NCBI GenBank assembly: GCA_037013495.1
Contig: CM072810.1
Location: 51,446,843-51,510,842, forward strand
DNA length: 64,000 nucleotides
Direction of reading: 5' to 3'
DNA from: Hippophae tibetana
Taxonomy: Eukaryota; Streptophyta; Magnoliopsida; Rosales; Elaeagnaceae
Part shown: positions 12,041 to 23,654 of the stretch, piece after piece
Layout: each line of letters starts with the position of its first letter
Position numbering within the stretch: the stretch's first letter is position 1
The notes under the pieces: model-generated
Databases searched by the model: none
What the model was told of the DNA's origin: nothing
The model's input: only the letters and a program-made list of their open reading frames with translations
Made by a program: the position numbers and the translations under genes

Positions 12041-13385
12041 AATCCTCGTTCAAAGCTCACACCAAGTCACGAGGATGTTACACCCCGTGCACGACACAAG
12101 TCATTCTAAATGACACTTGGATACAATATAGAAAGGTTACCCACAACAACGAGCGCAGGGATGGTACTTATCTCGGTTGCATCATTCCTCTCTTGTAACC
12201 GAACTTCACCTCGAACTTGTGCTTTTATGGGATACAAATCGGAGATCATGTTTTGATACCAAAGATAGGAAAAATATCGAATCCTTCGTTCCTAAACCTT
12301 AAGCTTTCAATACGGGACACCTGAACGATCACCCTTAACTTGTTTAAAGCTCACACCAAGTCACGAGGATGTTACCCCCCATGCAGACACAAGTCATTCT
12401 AAATGACATTTGGAAACAACATAGAAAGGTTACCCACAACAACGAACCCAGGGATGGTCCTTACCTCGGTTGCATCATTCCGTCTCTTGTAAGCGAACTT
12501 CACCTCTAACTTGTGCTTTTATGGGATACAAATCGGAGATCATATTTTGCTACCAAACATAGGAAAAATAGCTATTCCTTCCTTCCTAAAGCTTAATCTT
12601 TCAATACGGGACGCTTGAACGGTCACCTTTTATCCTCGTTCAAACCTCACACCAAGTCACGAGGATGTTACACCCCGTGCACGACACAAGTCATTCTAAA
12701 TGACACTTGGAAACAACATAGAAAGGTTACCCACAACAACGAACCCAGGGATGGTCCTTACCTCGGTTGCATCATTCCGTCTCTTGTAAGCGAACTTCAC
12801 TTCTAACTTGTACTTTTATGGGATACAAATCGGAGATTATATTTTGATAACAAACATAGGAAAATAGTTAATCCTTCCTTCCTAAAGCTTAAGCATTCCA
12901 TGCGGGATGCTTTAACTGTCACCCTTAATCCTGGTTCAAAGATCACAACAAGTCACGAGGCTGTTACCCCCCGTGCACGACACAAGTCATTCTAAATGAC
13001 ACTTGGAAACAACATAGAAAGGTTACCCACAACAACGAGCCCAGGGATGGTACTTACCTTGGTTGCATCATTCCGTCTCTTGTAACCGAACACCACCGGG
13101 AACTTGTGCTTTTATGAGATACAAATCGGAGATCATGTTTTGATACCAAATATAGGAAAAATAGCGAATCCTTACTTCCTAAAGCTTAAGCCTTCAATAC
13201 GGGACGCTTGAACGGTCACCCTTAATTTGTTCAAAGCTCACACCAAGTCACGAGGATGTTACACCCCGTGCACGACACAAGTCATTCTAAATGACACTTG
13301 GATACAACATAGAAAGGTTACCCACAACAACGAGCGCATGGATGGTACTTATCTCGGTTGCATCATTCCGTCTCTTGTAACCGAA
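12041..13385. repeat. Long-range duplicated block, right copy (offset 5,321 bp)
   Basis: Copy of 6,720-8,064 carrying the same chain of rare variants in the same order. The left copy overlaps the 886-bp trimer duplication, whereas after this copy the trimer is single. This suggests that the trimer expanded after the long-range copy was made, or that one trimer was lost here. Confidence 0.88.
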
Positions 13386-13898
13386 TTCACCTCAAACTTG
13401 TGCTTTTATGGGATACAAATCGGAGATCATGTTTTGATACCAAAGATAGGAAAAATAGCGAATCCTTCCTTCCTAAAGCTTAATCTCTCAATACGGGACG
13501 CTTGAACGGTCACCCTTAACTTGTTCAAAGCTCACACCAAGTCACGAGGATATTACCCCCCATGCACGACACAAGTCAGTCTAAATGACACTTGGAAACA
13601 ACATAGAAAGGTTACCCACAACAACGAACCCAGGGAAGGTCCTTACCTCGGTTGCATCATTCCGTCTCTTTTAAGCGAACTTCACCTCTAACTTGTGCTT
13701 TTATGGGATACAAATGGGAGATCATATTTTGATACCAAACATAGGAAAATAGTTAATCCTTCCTTCCTTAAGCTTAAGCTTTTCATGCGGGATGCTTGAA
13801 CTGTCACCCTTAATCCTCGTTCAAAGATCACAACAAGTCACGAGGCTGTTACCCCCCGTGCACGACACAAGTCATTCTAAATGACACTTGGAAACAAC

Positions 13899-14194
13899 AT
13901 AGAAAGGTTACCCACAACAACGAACCCAGGGAAGGTCCTTACCTCGGTTGCATCATTATGTCTCTTTTAAGCGAACTTCACCTCTAACTTGTACTTTTAT
14001 TAGATACAAATCGGAGATCATATTTTGATACCAAACATAGGAAAATACTTAATCCTTCCTTCCTAAAGCTTAAGCTTTTCATGCGGGATGCTTGAACTGT
14101 CACCCTTAATCCTCGTTCAAAGATCACAACAAGTCACGAGGCTGTTACCCCCCGTGCACGACACAAGTCATTCTAAATGACACTTGGAAACGAC
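13899..14194. repeat. Reference monomer, type C body with L4 linker (296 bp)
   Basis: Type C shows tctcttttaagcgaac, cttgtacttttattag, ataccaaacataggaaaat with four rather than five A, and a divergent tail gcttttcatgcgggatgc followed by L4 (aagatcacaacaagtcacg, ggctgttacccccc). This copy also has the cattatgtc variant and a private aaatacttaat. C monomers occur at 5-14 kb, again at about 29, 33 and 35 kb, and as hybrid halves at 43-51 kb. Confidence 0.9.
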
Positions 14195-14785
14195 ATAGAA
14201 AGGTTACCCACAACAACAAACCCAGGGATGGTCCTTACCTCGGTTGCATCATTCCGTCTCTTGTAAGCGAACTTCACCTCTAACTTGTGCTTTTATGGGA
14301 TACAAATCGGAGATCATATTTTGCTACCAAACATATGAAAAATAGCTAATCCTTCCTTCCTAAAGCTTAATCTTTCAATACGGGACGCTTGAACGGTCAC
14401 CTTTAATCCTCGTTCAAAGCTCACACCAAGTCACGAGGATGTTACACCCCGTGCAAGACACAAGTCATTCTAAATGACACTTGGATACAACATAGAAAGG
14501 TTACCCACAACAACGAGCGCAGGGATGGTACTTATCTCGGTTGCATCATTCCGTCTCTTGTAACCGAACTTCACCTCGAACTTGTGCTTTTATGGGATAC
14601 AAATCGGAGATCATGTTTTGATACCAAAGATAGGAAAAATAGCGAATCCTTCGTTCCTAAAGCTTAAGCTTTCAATACGGGACGCTTGAACGGTCACCCT
14701 TAACTTGTTCAAAGCTCACACCAAGCCACGAGGATGTTACCCCCCATGCAGACACAAGTCATTCTAAATGACATTTGGAAACAAC

Positions 14786-15376
14786 ATAGAAAGGTTACCC
14801 ACAAAAATGAACCCAGGGATGGTCCTTACCTCGGTTGCATCATTCCGTCTCTTGTAAGCGAACTTCACCTCTAACTTGTGCTTTTATGGGATACAAATCG
14901 GAGATCATATTTTGCTACCAAACATAGGAAAAATAGCTAATCCTTCCTTCCTAAAGCTTAAGCTTTCAATACGGGACGCTTAAACTGTCACCTTCAATCA
15001 TCGTTCAAAGCTCACACCAAGTCACGAGGGTGGTACCCCCCGTGCACGACACAAGTCATTCTAAATGACACTTGGATACAACATAGAAAGGTTACCCACA
15101 ACAACGAGTGCAGGGATGGTACTTATCTCGGTTGCATCATTCCGTCTCTTGTAACCGAACTTCACCTCGAACTTGTGCTTTTATGGGATACAAATCGGAG
15201 ATCATGTTTTGATACCAAAGATAGGAAAAATAGCGAATCCTTCGTTCCTAAAGCTTAAACTTTCAATACGGGACGCTTGAACGGTCACCCTTAACTTGTT
15301 CAAAGCTCACACCAAGTCACGAGGATGTTACCCCCCATGCAGACACAAGTCATTCTAAATGACATTTGGAAACAAC
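14786..15376. repeat. A-B dimer copy 1 (591 bp)
   Basis: An A body with an L3 linker followed by a B body with an L1 linker, repeated 591 bp later. Position 14,801 reads acaaaaatga where the next copy has acaaaaaaga, so the copies differ by few bases. Confidence 0.82.
15032..15037. other. L3-linker specific ggtacc (KpnI) site
   Basis: The L3 linker reads gagggtggtaccccc and so creates ggtacc, which other linkers lack (gatgttacac, gatgttaccc or ctgttaccc). It therefore marks L3 monomers, found from about 15.0 kb to 54.1 kb. First instance is given. Confidence 0.85.
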
Positions 15377-15968
15377 ATAGAAAGGTTACCCACAAAAAAG
15401 AACCCAGGGATGGTCCTTACCTCGGTTGCATCATTCCGTCTCTTGTAAGCGAACTTCACCTCTAACTTGTGCTTTTATGGGATACAAATCGGAGATCATA
15501 TTTTGCTACCAAACATAGGAAAAATAGCTAATCCTTCCTTCCTAAAGCTTAAGCTTTCAATACGGGACGCTTAAACTGTCACCTTCAATCATCGTTCAAA
15601 GCTCACACCAAGTCACGAGGGTGGTACCCCCCGTGCACGACACAAGTCATTCTAAATGACACTTGGATACAACATAGAAAGGTTACCCACAACAACGAGC
15701 GCAGGGATGGTACTTATCTCGGTTGCATCATTCCGTCTCTTGTAACCGAACTTCACCTCGAACTTGTGCTTTTATGGGATACAAATCGGAGATCATGTTT
15801 TGATACCAAAGATAGGAAAAATAGCGAATCCTTCCTTCCTAAAGCTTAAGCTTTCAATACGGGACCCTTGAACGGTCACCCTTAACTTGTTCAAAGCTCA
15901 CACCAAGTCACAAGGATGTTACCCCCCATGCACGACACAAGTCAGTCTAAATGATACTTGGAAACAAC
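15377..15968. repeat. A-B dimer copy 2 (592 bp)
   Basis: Same A-L3/B order as the preceding dimer. Its last linker switches to a hybrid form (ccatgcacgacacaagtcag), so the copy is complete in body order but exchanged at its right end. Confidence 0.78.
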
Positions 15969-18470
15969 ATAGAAAGGTTACCCACAACAACGAACCCAGG
16001 GATGGTCCTTACATCGGTTGCATCATTCCGTCTCTTGTAAGCGAACTTCACCTCTAACTTGTGCTTTTATGGGATACAAATCGGAGATCATATTTTGCTA
16101 CCAAACATTGGAAAAATAGCTAATCCTTCCTTCCTAAAGCTTAATCTTTCAATACGGGACGCTTGAACGGTCACCTTTAATCCTCGTTCAAACCTCACAC
16201 CAAGTCACGAGGATGTTACACCCCGTGCACGACACAAGTCATTCTAAATGACACTTGGATACAACATAGAAAGGTTACCCACAACAACGAGCGCAGGGAT
16301 GGTACTTATCTCGGTTGCATCATTCCGTCTCTTGTAACCGAACTTCACCTCGAACTTGTGCTTTTATGGGATACAAATCGGAGATCATGTTTTGATACCA
16401 AAGATAGGAAAAATAGCGAATCCTTCGTTCCTAAAGCTTAAGCTTTCAATACGGGACGCTTGAACGGTCACCCTTAACTTGTTCAAAGCTCACACCAAGT
16501 CACGAGGATGTTACCCCCCATGCAGACACAAGTCATTCTAAATGACATTTGGAAACAACATAGAAAGGTTACCCACAAAAACGAACCCAGGGATGGTCCT
16601 TACCTCGGTTGCATCATTCCGTCTCTTGTAAGCGAACTTCACCCCTAACTTGTGCTTCTATGGGATACAAATCGGAGATCATATTTTCCTACCAAACATT
16701 GGAAAAATAGCTAATCCTTCCTTCCTAAAGCTTAATCTTTCAATACGGGATGCTTGAACGGTCACCTTTAATCCTCGTTCAAACCTCACACCAAGTCACG
16801 GGGATGTTACACCCCGTGCACGACACAAGTCCTTCTAAATGACACTTGGATACAACATAGAAAGGTTACCCACAACAACGAGCGCAGGGATGGTACTTAC
16901 CTCGGTTGCATCATTCCATCTCTTGTAACCGAACTTCACCTCGAACTTGTGCTTTTATGGGATGCAAATCGGAGATCATGTTTTGATACCAAAGATAGGA
17001 AAAATAGCGAATCCTTCGTTCCTAAAGCTTAAGCTTTCAATACGGGACGCTTGAACGGTCACCCTTAACTTGTTCAAAGCTCACACCAAGTCACGAGGAT
17101 GTTACCCCCCATGCAGACACAAGTCATTCTAAATGACATTTGGAAACAACATAGAAAGGTTACCCACAAAAACGAACCCAGGGATGGTCCTTACCTCGGT
17201 TGCATCATTCCGTCTCTTGTAAGCGAACTTCACCTCTAACTTGTGCTTTTATGGGATACAAATCGGAGATCATATTTTGCTACCAAACATAGGAAAAATA
17301 GCTAATCCTTCCTTCCTAAAGCTTAAGCTTTCAATACGGGACGCTTAAACTGTCACCTTCAATCATCGTTCAAAGCTCACACCAAGTCAGGAGGATGGTA
17401 TCCCCCGTGCACGACACAAGTCATTCTAAATGACACTTGGATACAACATAGAAAGGTTACCCACAACAACGAGCGCAGGGATGGTACTTATCTCGGTTGC
17501 ATTATTCCGTCTCCTGTAACCGAACTTCACCTCGAACTTGTGCTTTTATGGGATACAAATCGGAGATCATGTTTTGATACCAAAGATAGGAAAATAGCGA
17601 ATCCTTCGTTCCTAAAGCTTAAGCTTTCAATACGGGACGCTTGAACGGTCACCTTTAATCCTCGTTCAAAGCTCACACCAAGTCACGAGGATGTTACACC
17701 CCGTGCACGACACAAGTCATTCTAAATGACACTTGGATACAACATAGAAAGGTTACCCACAACAACGAGCGCAGGGATGGTACTTATCTCGGTTGCATCA
17801 TTCCGTCTCTTGTAACCGAACTTCACCTCGAACTTGTGCTTTTATGGGATACAAATCGGAGATCATGTTTTGATACCGAAGATAGGAAAAATAGCGAATC
17901 CTTCCTTTCTAAAGCTTAAGCTTTCAATACGGGACCCTTGAACGGTCACCCTTAACTTGTTCAAAGCTCACACCAAGTCACGAGGATGTTACCCCCCATG
18001 CACGACACAAGTCAGTCTAAATGACACTTGGAAACAACATAGAAAGGTTACCCACAACAACGAGCGCAGGGATGGTACTTATCTCGGTTGCATTATTCCG
18101 TCTCCTGTAACCGAACTTCACCTCGAACTTGTGCTTTTATGGGATACAAATCGGAGATCATGTTTTGATACCAAAGATAGGAAAAATAGCGAATCCTTCG
18201 TTCCTAAAGCTTAAGCTTTCAATACGGGACGCTTGAACGGTCACCTTTAATCCTCGTTCAAACCTCACACCAAGTCACGAGGATGTTACACCCCGTGCAC
18301 GACACAAGTCATTCTAAATGACACTTGGATACAACATAGAAAGGTTACCCACAACAACGAGCGCAGGGATGGTACTTATCTCGGTTGCATCATTCCGTCT
18401 CTTGTAACCGAACTTCACCTCGAACTTGTGCTTTTATGGGATACAAATCGGAGATCATGTTTTGATACCA

Positions 18471-20243
18471 AAGATAGGAAAAATAGCGAATCCTTCGTTC
18501 CTAAAGCTTAAGCTTTCAATACGGGACGCTTGAACGGTCACCCTTAACTTGTTCAAAGCTCACACCAAGTCACGAGGATGTTACCCCCCATGCAGACACA
18601 AGTCATTCTAAATGACATTTGGAAACAACATAGAAAGGTTACCCACAAAAACGAAACCAGGGATGGTCCTTACCTCGGTTGCATCATTCCGTCTCTTGTA
18701 AGCGAACTTCACCTCTAACTTGTGCTTTTATGGGATACAAATTGGAGATCATATTTTGCTACCAAACATAGGAAAAATAGCTAATCCTTCCTTCCTAAAG
18801 CTTAAGCTTTCAATACGTGACGCTTAATCTGTCACCTTCAATCATCGTTCAAAGCTCACACAAAGTCAGAAGGGTGGTACCCCCCGTGCACGACACAAGT
18901 CATTCTAAATGACACTTGGATACAACATAGAACGGTTACCCACAACAACGAGCGCAGGGATGGTACTTATCTCGGTTGCATTATTCCGTCTCTTGTAACC
19001 GAACTTCACCTCGAATTTGTGCTTTTATGGGATACAAATCGGAGATCATGTTTTGATACCAAAGATAGGAAAAATAGCGAATCCTTCGTTCCAAAAGCTT
19101 AAGCTTTCAATACGGGACGCTTGAACTGTCACCTTTAATCCTCGTTCAAAGCTCACACCAAGTCACGAGGATGTTACACCCCGTGCACGACACAAGTCAT
19201 TCTAAATGACACTTGGATACAACATAGAAAGGTTACCCACAACAACGAGCGCAGGGATGGTACTTATCTCGGTTGCATCATTCCGTCTCTTGTAACCGAA
19301 CTTCACCTCGTACTTGTGCTTTTATGAGATACAAATTGGAGATCATGTTTTGATACCAAAGATAGGAAAAATAGCGAATCCTTCGTTCCTAAAGCTTAAG
19401 CTTTCAATACGGGACGCTTGAACGGTCACCCTTAACTTGTTCAAAGCTCACACCAAGTCACGAGGATGTTACCCCCCATGCAGACACAAGTCATTCTAAA
19501 TGACATTTGGAAACAACATAGAAAGGTTACCCACAAAAACGAACCCAGGGATGGTCCTTACCTCGGTTGCATCATTCCGTCTCTTGTAAGCGAACTTCAC
19601 CTCTAACTTGTGCTTTTATGGGATACAAATCGGAGATCATATTTTGCTACCAAACATAGGAAAAATAGCTAATCCTTCCTTCCTAAAGCTTAAGCTTTCA
19701 ATACGTGACGCTTAATCTGTCACCTTCAATCATCGTTCAAAGCTCACACCAAGTCAGAAGGGTGGTACCCCCCGTGCACGACACAAGTCATTCTAAATGA
19801 CACTTGGATACAACATAGAACGGTTACCCACAACAACGAGCGCAGGGATGGTACTTATCTCGGTTGCATTATTCCGTCTCTTGTAACCGAACTTCACCTC
19901 GAATTTGTGCTTTTATGGGATACAAATCGGAGATCATGTTTTGATACCAAAGATAGGAAAAATAGCGAATCCTTCGTTCCTAAAGCTTAAGCTTTCAATA
20001 CGGGACGCTTGAACGGTCACCCTTAACTTGTTCAAAGCTCACACCAAGTCACGAGGATGTTACCCCCCATGCAGACACAAGTCATTCTAAATGACATTTG
20101 GAAACAACATAGAAAGGTTACCCACAAAAACGAACCCAGGGATGGTCCTTACCTCGGTTGCATCATTCCGTCTCTTGTAAGCGAACTTCACCTCTAACTT
20201 GTGCTTTTATGGGATACAAATCGGAGATCATATTTTGCTACCA
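18471..20243. repeat. HOR-2, copy 1 (6-mer, 1,773 bp)
   Basis: Rare markers repeat at exactly +1,773: acgaaaccag at 18,651, caaagtcaga at 18,861, ccaaaagctt at 19,091 and the cctcgtacttg/atgagataca/aattggag haplotype near 19,310. The unit is two related trimers, with tacgtgacgcttaatctg in both. The copy ends inside an A/B hybrid monomer at 20,240-20,245. Confidence 0.92.
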
Positions 20244-22016
20244 AAGATAGGAAAAATAGCGAATCCTTCGTTCCTAAAGCTTAAGCTTTCAATACGGGAC
20301 GCTTGAACGGTCACCCTTAACTTGTTCAAAGCTCACACCAAGTCACGAGGATGTTACCCCCCATGCAGACACAAGTCATTCTAAATGACATTTGGAAACA
20401 ACATAGAAAGGTTACCCACAAAAACGAAACCAGGGATGGTCCTTACCTCGGTTGCATCATTCCGTCTCTTGTAAGCGAACTTCACCTCTAACTTGTGCTT
20501 TTATGGGATACAAATCGGAGATCATATTTTGCTACCAAACATAGGAAAAATAGCTAATCCTTCCTTCCTAAAGCTTAAGCTTTCAATACGTGACGCTTAA
20601 TCTGTCACCTTCAATCATCGTTCAAAGCTCACACAAAGTCAGAAGGGTGGTACCCCCCGTGCACGACACAAGTCATTCTAAATGACACTTGGATACAACA
20701 TAGAACGGTTACCCACAACAACGAGCGCAGGGATGGTACTTATCTCGGTTGCATTATTCCGTCTCTTGTAACCGAACTTCACCTCGAATTTGTGCTTTTA
20801 TGGGATACAAATCGGAGATCATGTTTTGATACCAAAGATAGGAAAAATAGCGAATCCTTCGTTCCAAAAGCTTAAGCTTTCAATACGGGACGCTTGAACT
20901 GTCACCTTTAATCCTCGTTCAAAGCTCACACCAAGTCACGAGGATGTTACACCCCGTGCACGACACAAGTCATTCTAAATGACACTTGGATACAACATAG
21001 AAAGGTTACCCACAACAACGAGCGCAGGGATGGTACTTATCTCGGTTGCATCATTCCGTCTCTTGTAACCGAACTTCACCTCGTACTTGTGCTTTTATGA
21101 GATACAAATTGGAGATCATGTTTTGATACCAAAGATAGGAAAAATAGCGAATCCTTCGTTCCTAAAGCTTAAGCTTTCAATACGGGACGCTTGAACGGTC
21201 ACCCTTAACTTGTTCAAAGCTCACACCAAGTCACGAGGATGTTACCCCCCATGCAGACACAAGTCATTCTAAATGACATTTGGAAACAACATAGAAAGGT
21301 TACCCACAAAAACGAACCCAGGGATGGTCCTTACCTCGGTTGCATCATTCCGTCTCTTGTAAGCGAACTTCACCTCTAACTTGTGCTTTTATGGGATACA
21401 AATCGGAGATCATATTTTGCTACCAAACATAGGAAAAATAGCTAATCCTTCCTTCCTAAAGCTTAAGCTTTCAATACGTGACGCTTAATCTGTCACCTTC
21501 AATCATCGTTCAAAGCTCACACCAAGTCAGAAGGGTGGTACCCCCCGTGCACGACACAAGTCATTCTAAATGACACTTGGATACAACATAGAACGGTTAC
21601 CCACAACAACGAGCGCAGGGATGGTACTTATCTCGGTTGCATTATTCCGTCTCTTGTAACCGAACTTCACCTCGAATTTGTGCTTTTATGGGATACAAAT
21701 CGGAGATCATGTTTTGATACCAAAGATAGGAAAAATAGCGAATCCTTCGTTCCTAAAGCTTAAGCTTTCAATACGGGACGCTTGAACGGTCACCCTTAAC
21801 TTGTTCAAAGCTCACACCAAGTCACGAGGATGTTACCCCCCATGCAGACACAAGTCATTCTAAATGACATTTGGAAACAACATAGAAAGGTTACCCACAA
21901 AAACGAACCCAGGGATGGTCCTTACCTCGGTTGCATCATTCCGTCTCTTGTAAGCGAACTTCACCTCTAACTTGTGCTTTTATGGGATACAAATCGGAGA
22001 TCATATTTTGCTACCA
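20244..22016. repeat. HOR-2, copy 2 (6-mer, 1,773 bp)
   Basis: Carries all HOR-2 markers (acgaaaccag at 20,424, caaagtc at 20,634, ccaaaag at 20,864) and again ends in the same A-head/B-tail hybrid at about 22,011-22,016. After it, sequence continues as in copies 1-2 for about 180 bp, then reads acgaacccag in place of acgaaaccag, so a third copy is only partial or has been overwritten. Confidence 0.92.
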
Positions 22017-22175
22017 AAGATAGGAAAAATAGCGAATCCTTCGTTCCTAAAGCTTAAGCTTTCAATACGGGACGCTTGAACGGTCACCCTTAACTTGTTC
22101 AAAGCTCACACCAAGTCACGAGGATGTTACCCCCCATGCAGACACAAGTCATTCTAAATGACATTTGGAAACAAC

Positions 22176-22766
22176 ATAGAAAGGTTACCCACAAAAACGA
22201 ACCCAGGGATGGTCCTTACCTCGGTTGCATCATTCCGTCTCTTGTAAGCGAACTTCACCCCTAACTTGTGCTTCTATGGGATACAAATCGGAGATCATAT
22301 TTTGCTACCAAACATAGGAAAAATAGCTAATCCTTCCTTCCTAAAGCTTAAGCTTTCAATACGTGACGCTTAATCTGTCACCTTCAATCCTCGTTCAAAC
22401 CTCACACCAAGTCACGAGGATGTTACACACCGTGCACGACACAAGTCATTCTAAATGACACTTGGATACAACATAGAAAGGTTACCCAGAACAACGAGCG
22501 CAGGGATGGTACTTATCTCGGTTGCATCATTCCGTCTCTTGTAACCGAACTTCACCTCGAACTTGTGCTTTTATGGGATACAAATCGGAGATCATGTTTT
22601 GATACAAAAGATAGGAAAAATAGCGAATCCTTCGTTCCTAAAGCTTAAGCTTTCAATACGGGACGCTTGAACGGTCACCCTTAACTTGTTCAAAGCTCAC
22701 ACCAAGTCACGAGGATGTTACCCCCCATGCAGACACAAGTCATTCTAAATGACATTTGGAAACAAC
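22176..22766. repeat. A-B dimer with cttctatggg haplotype, copy 1 (591 bp)
   Basis: The A body has cacccctaac and cttctatgggat and a tacgtgacgcttaatctg tail joined to L2 (caatcctcg). The following B body has L1. The whole dimer repeats 591 bp downstream. Private changes here are cacaccgtgc at about 22,429 and acccagaaca at about 22,487. Confidence 0.85.
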
Positions 22767-23357
22767 ATAGAAAGGTTACCCACAAAAACGAACCCAGGGA
22801 TGGTCCTTACCTCAGTTGCATCATTCCGTCTCTTGTAAGCGAACTTCACCCCTAACTTGTGCTTCTATGGGATACAAATCGGAGATCATATTTTGCTACC
22901 AAACATAGGAAAAATAGCTAATCCTTCCTTCCTAAAGCTTAAGCTTTCAATACGTGACGCTTAATCTGTCACCTTCAATCCTCGTTCAAACCTCACACCA
23001 AGTCACGAGGATGTTACACCCCGTGCACGACACAAGTCATTCTAAATGACACTTGGATACAACATAGAAAGGTTACCCACAACAACGAGCGCAGGGATGG
23101 TACTTATCTCGGTTGCATCATTCCGTCTCTTGTAACCGAACTTCACCTCGAACTTGTGCTTTTATGGGATACAAATCGGAGATCATGTTTTGATACCAAA
23201 GATAGGAAAAATAGCGAATCCTTCGTTCCTAAAGCTTAAGCTTTCAATACGGGACGCTTGAACGGTCACCCTTAACTTGTTCAAAGCTCACACCAAGTCA
23301 CGAGGATGTTACCCCCCATGCAGACACAAGTCATTCTAAATGACATTTGGAAACAAC
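22767..23357. repeat. A-B dimer with cttctatggg haplotype, copy 2 (591 bp)
   Basis: Second copy of the dimer, with ctcagttgc for ctcggttgc at about 22,812 as a private change. It is followed by an A monomer with L3 that leads into the 2,366-bp HOR. Confidence 0.85.
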
Positions 23358-23654
23358 ATAGAAAGGTTACCCACAAAAACGAACCCAGGGATGGTCCTTA
23401 CCTCGGTTGCATCATTCCGTCTCTTGTAAGCGAACTTCACCTCTAACTTGTTCTTTTATGGGATACAAATCGGAGATCATATTTTGCTACCAAACATAGG
23501 AAAAATAGCTAATCCTTCCTTCCTAAAGCTTAAGCTTTCAATACGTGACGCTTAATCTGTCACCTTCAATCATCGTTCAAAGCTCACACCAAGTCAGAAG
23601 GGTGGTACCCCCCGTGCACGACACAAGTCATTCTAAATGACACTTGGATACAAC

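Larger units (their letters stand above)
5032..14194. repeat. Mixed A/B/C/D monomer region
   Basis: About 31 monomers without a single constant HOR. C and D bodies are common here and D is not seen further right. Recurrent local strings are C-D-B and A-B-A. Two sub-blocks with clear long-range copies are listed separately. Private indels include tcattcctctc (two bases lost) at about 6,865 and 12,186, used as a marker of the 5,321-bp duplication. Confidence 0.9.
14195..18470. repeat. A/B dimer and trimer region with first L3 linkers
   Basis: From 14,195 C and D bodies stop and A and B alternate in dimers or A-B-B trimers. The L3 linker (tcaatcatcg, gagggtggtaccccc) first appears at about 14,995. 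A monomer at about 16,630 reads cacccctaac and cttctatgggat, a haplotype that is amplified later at 22-27 kb. Confidence 0.88.
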
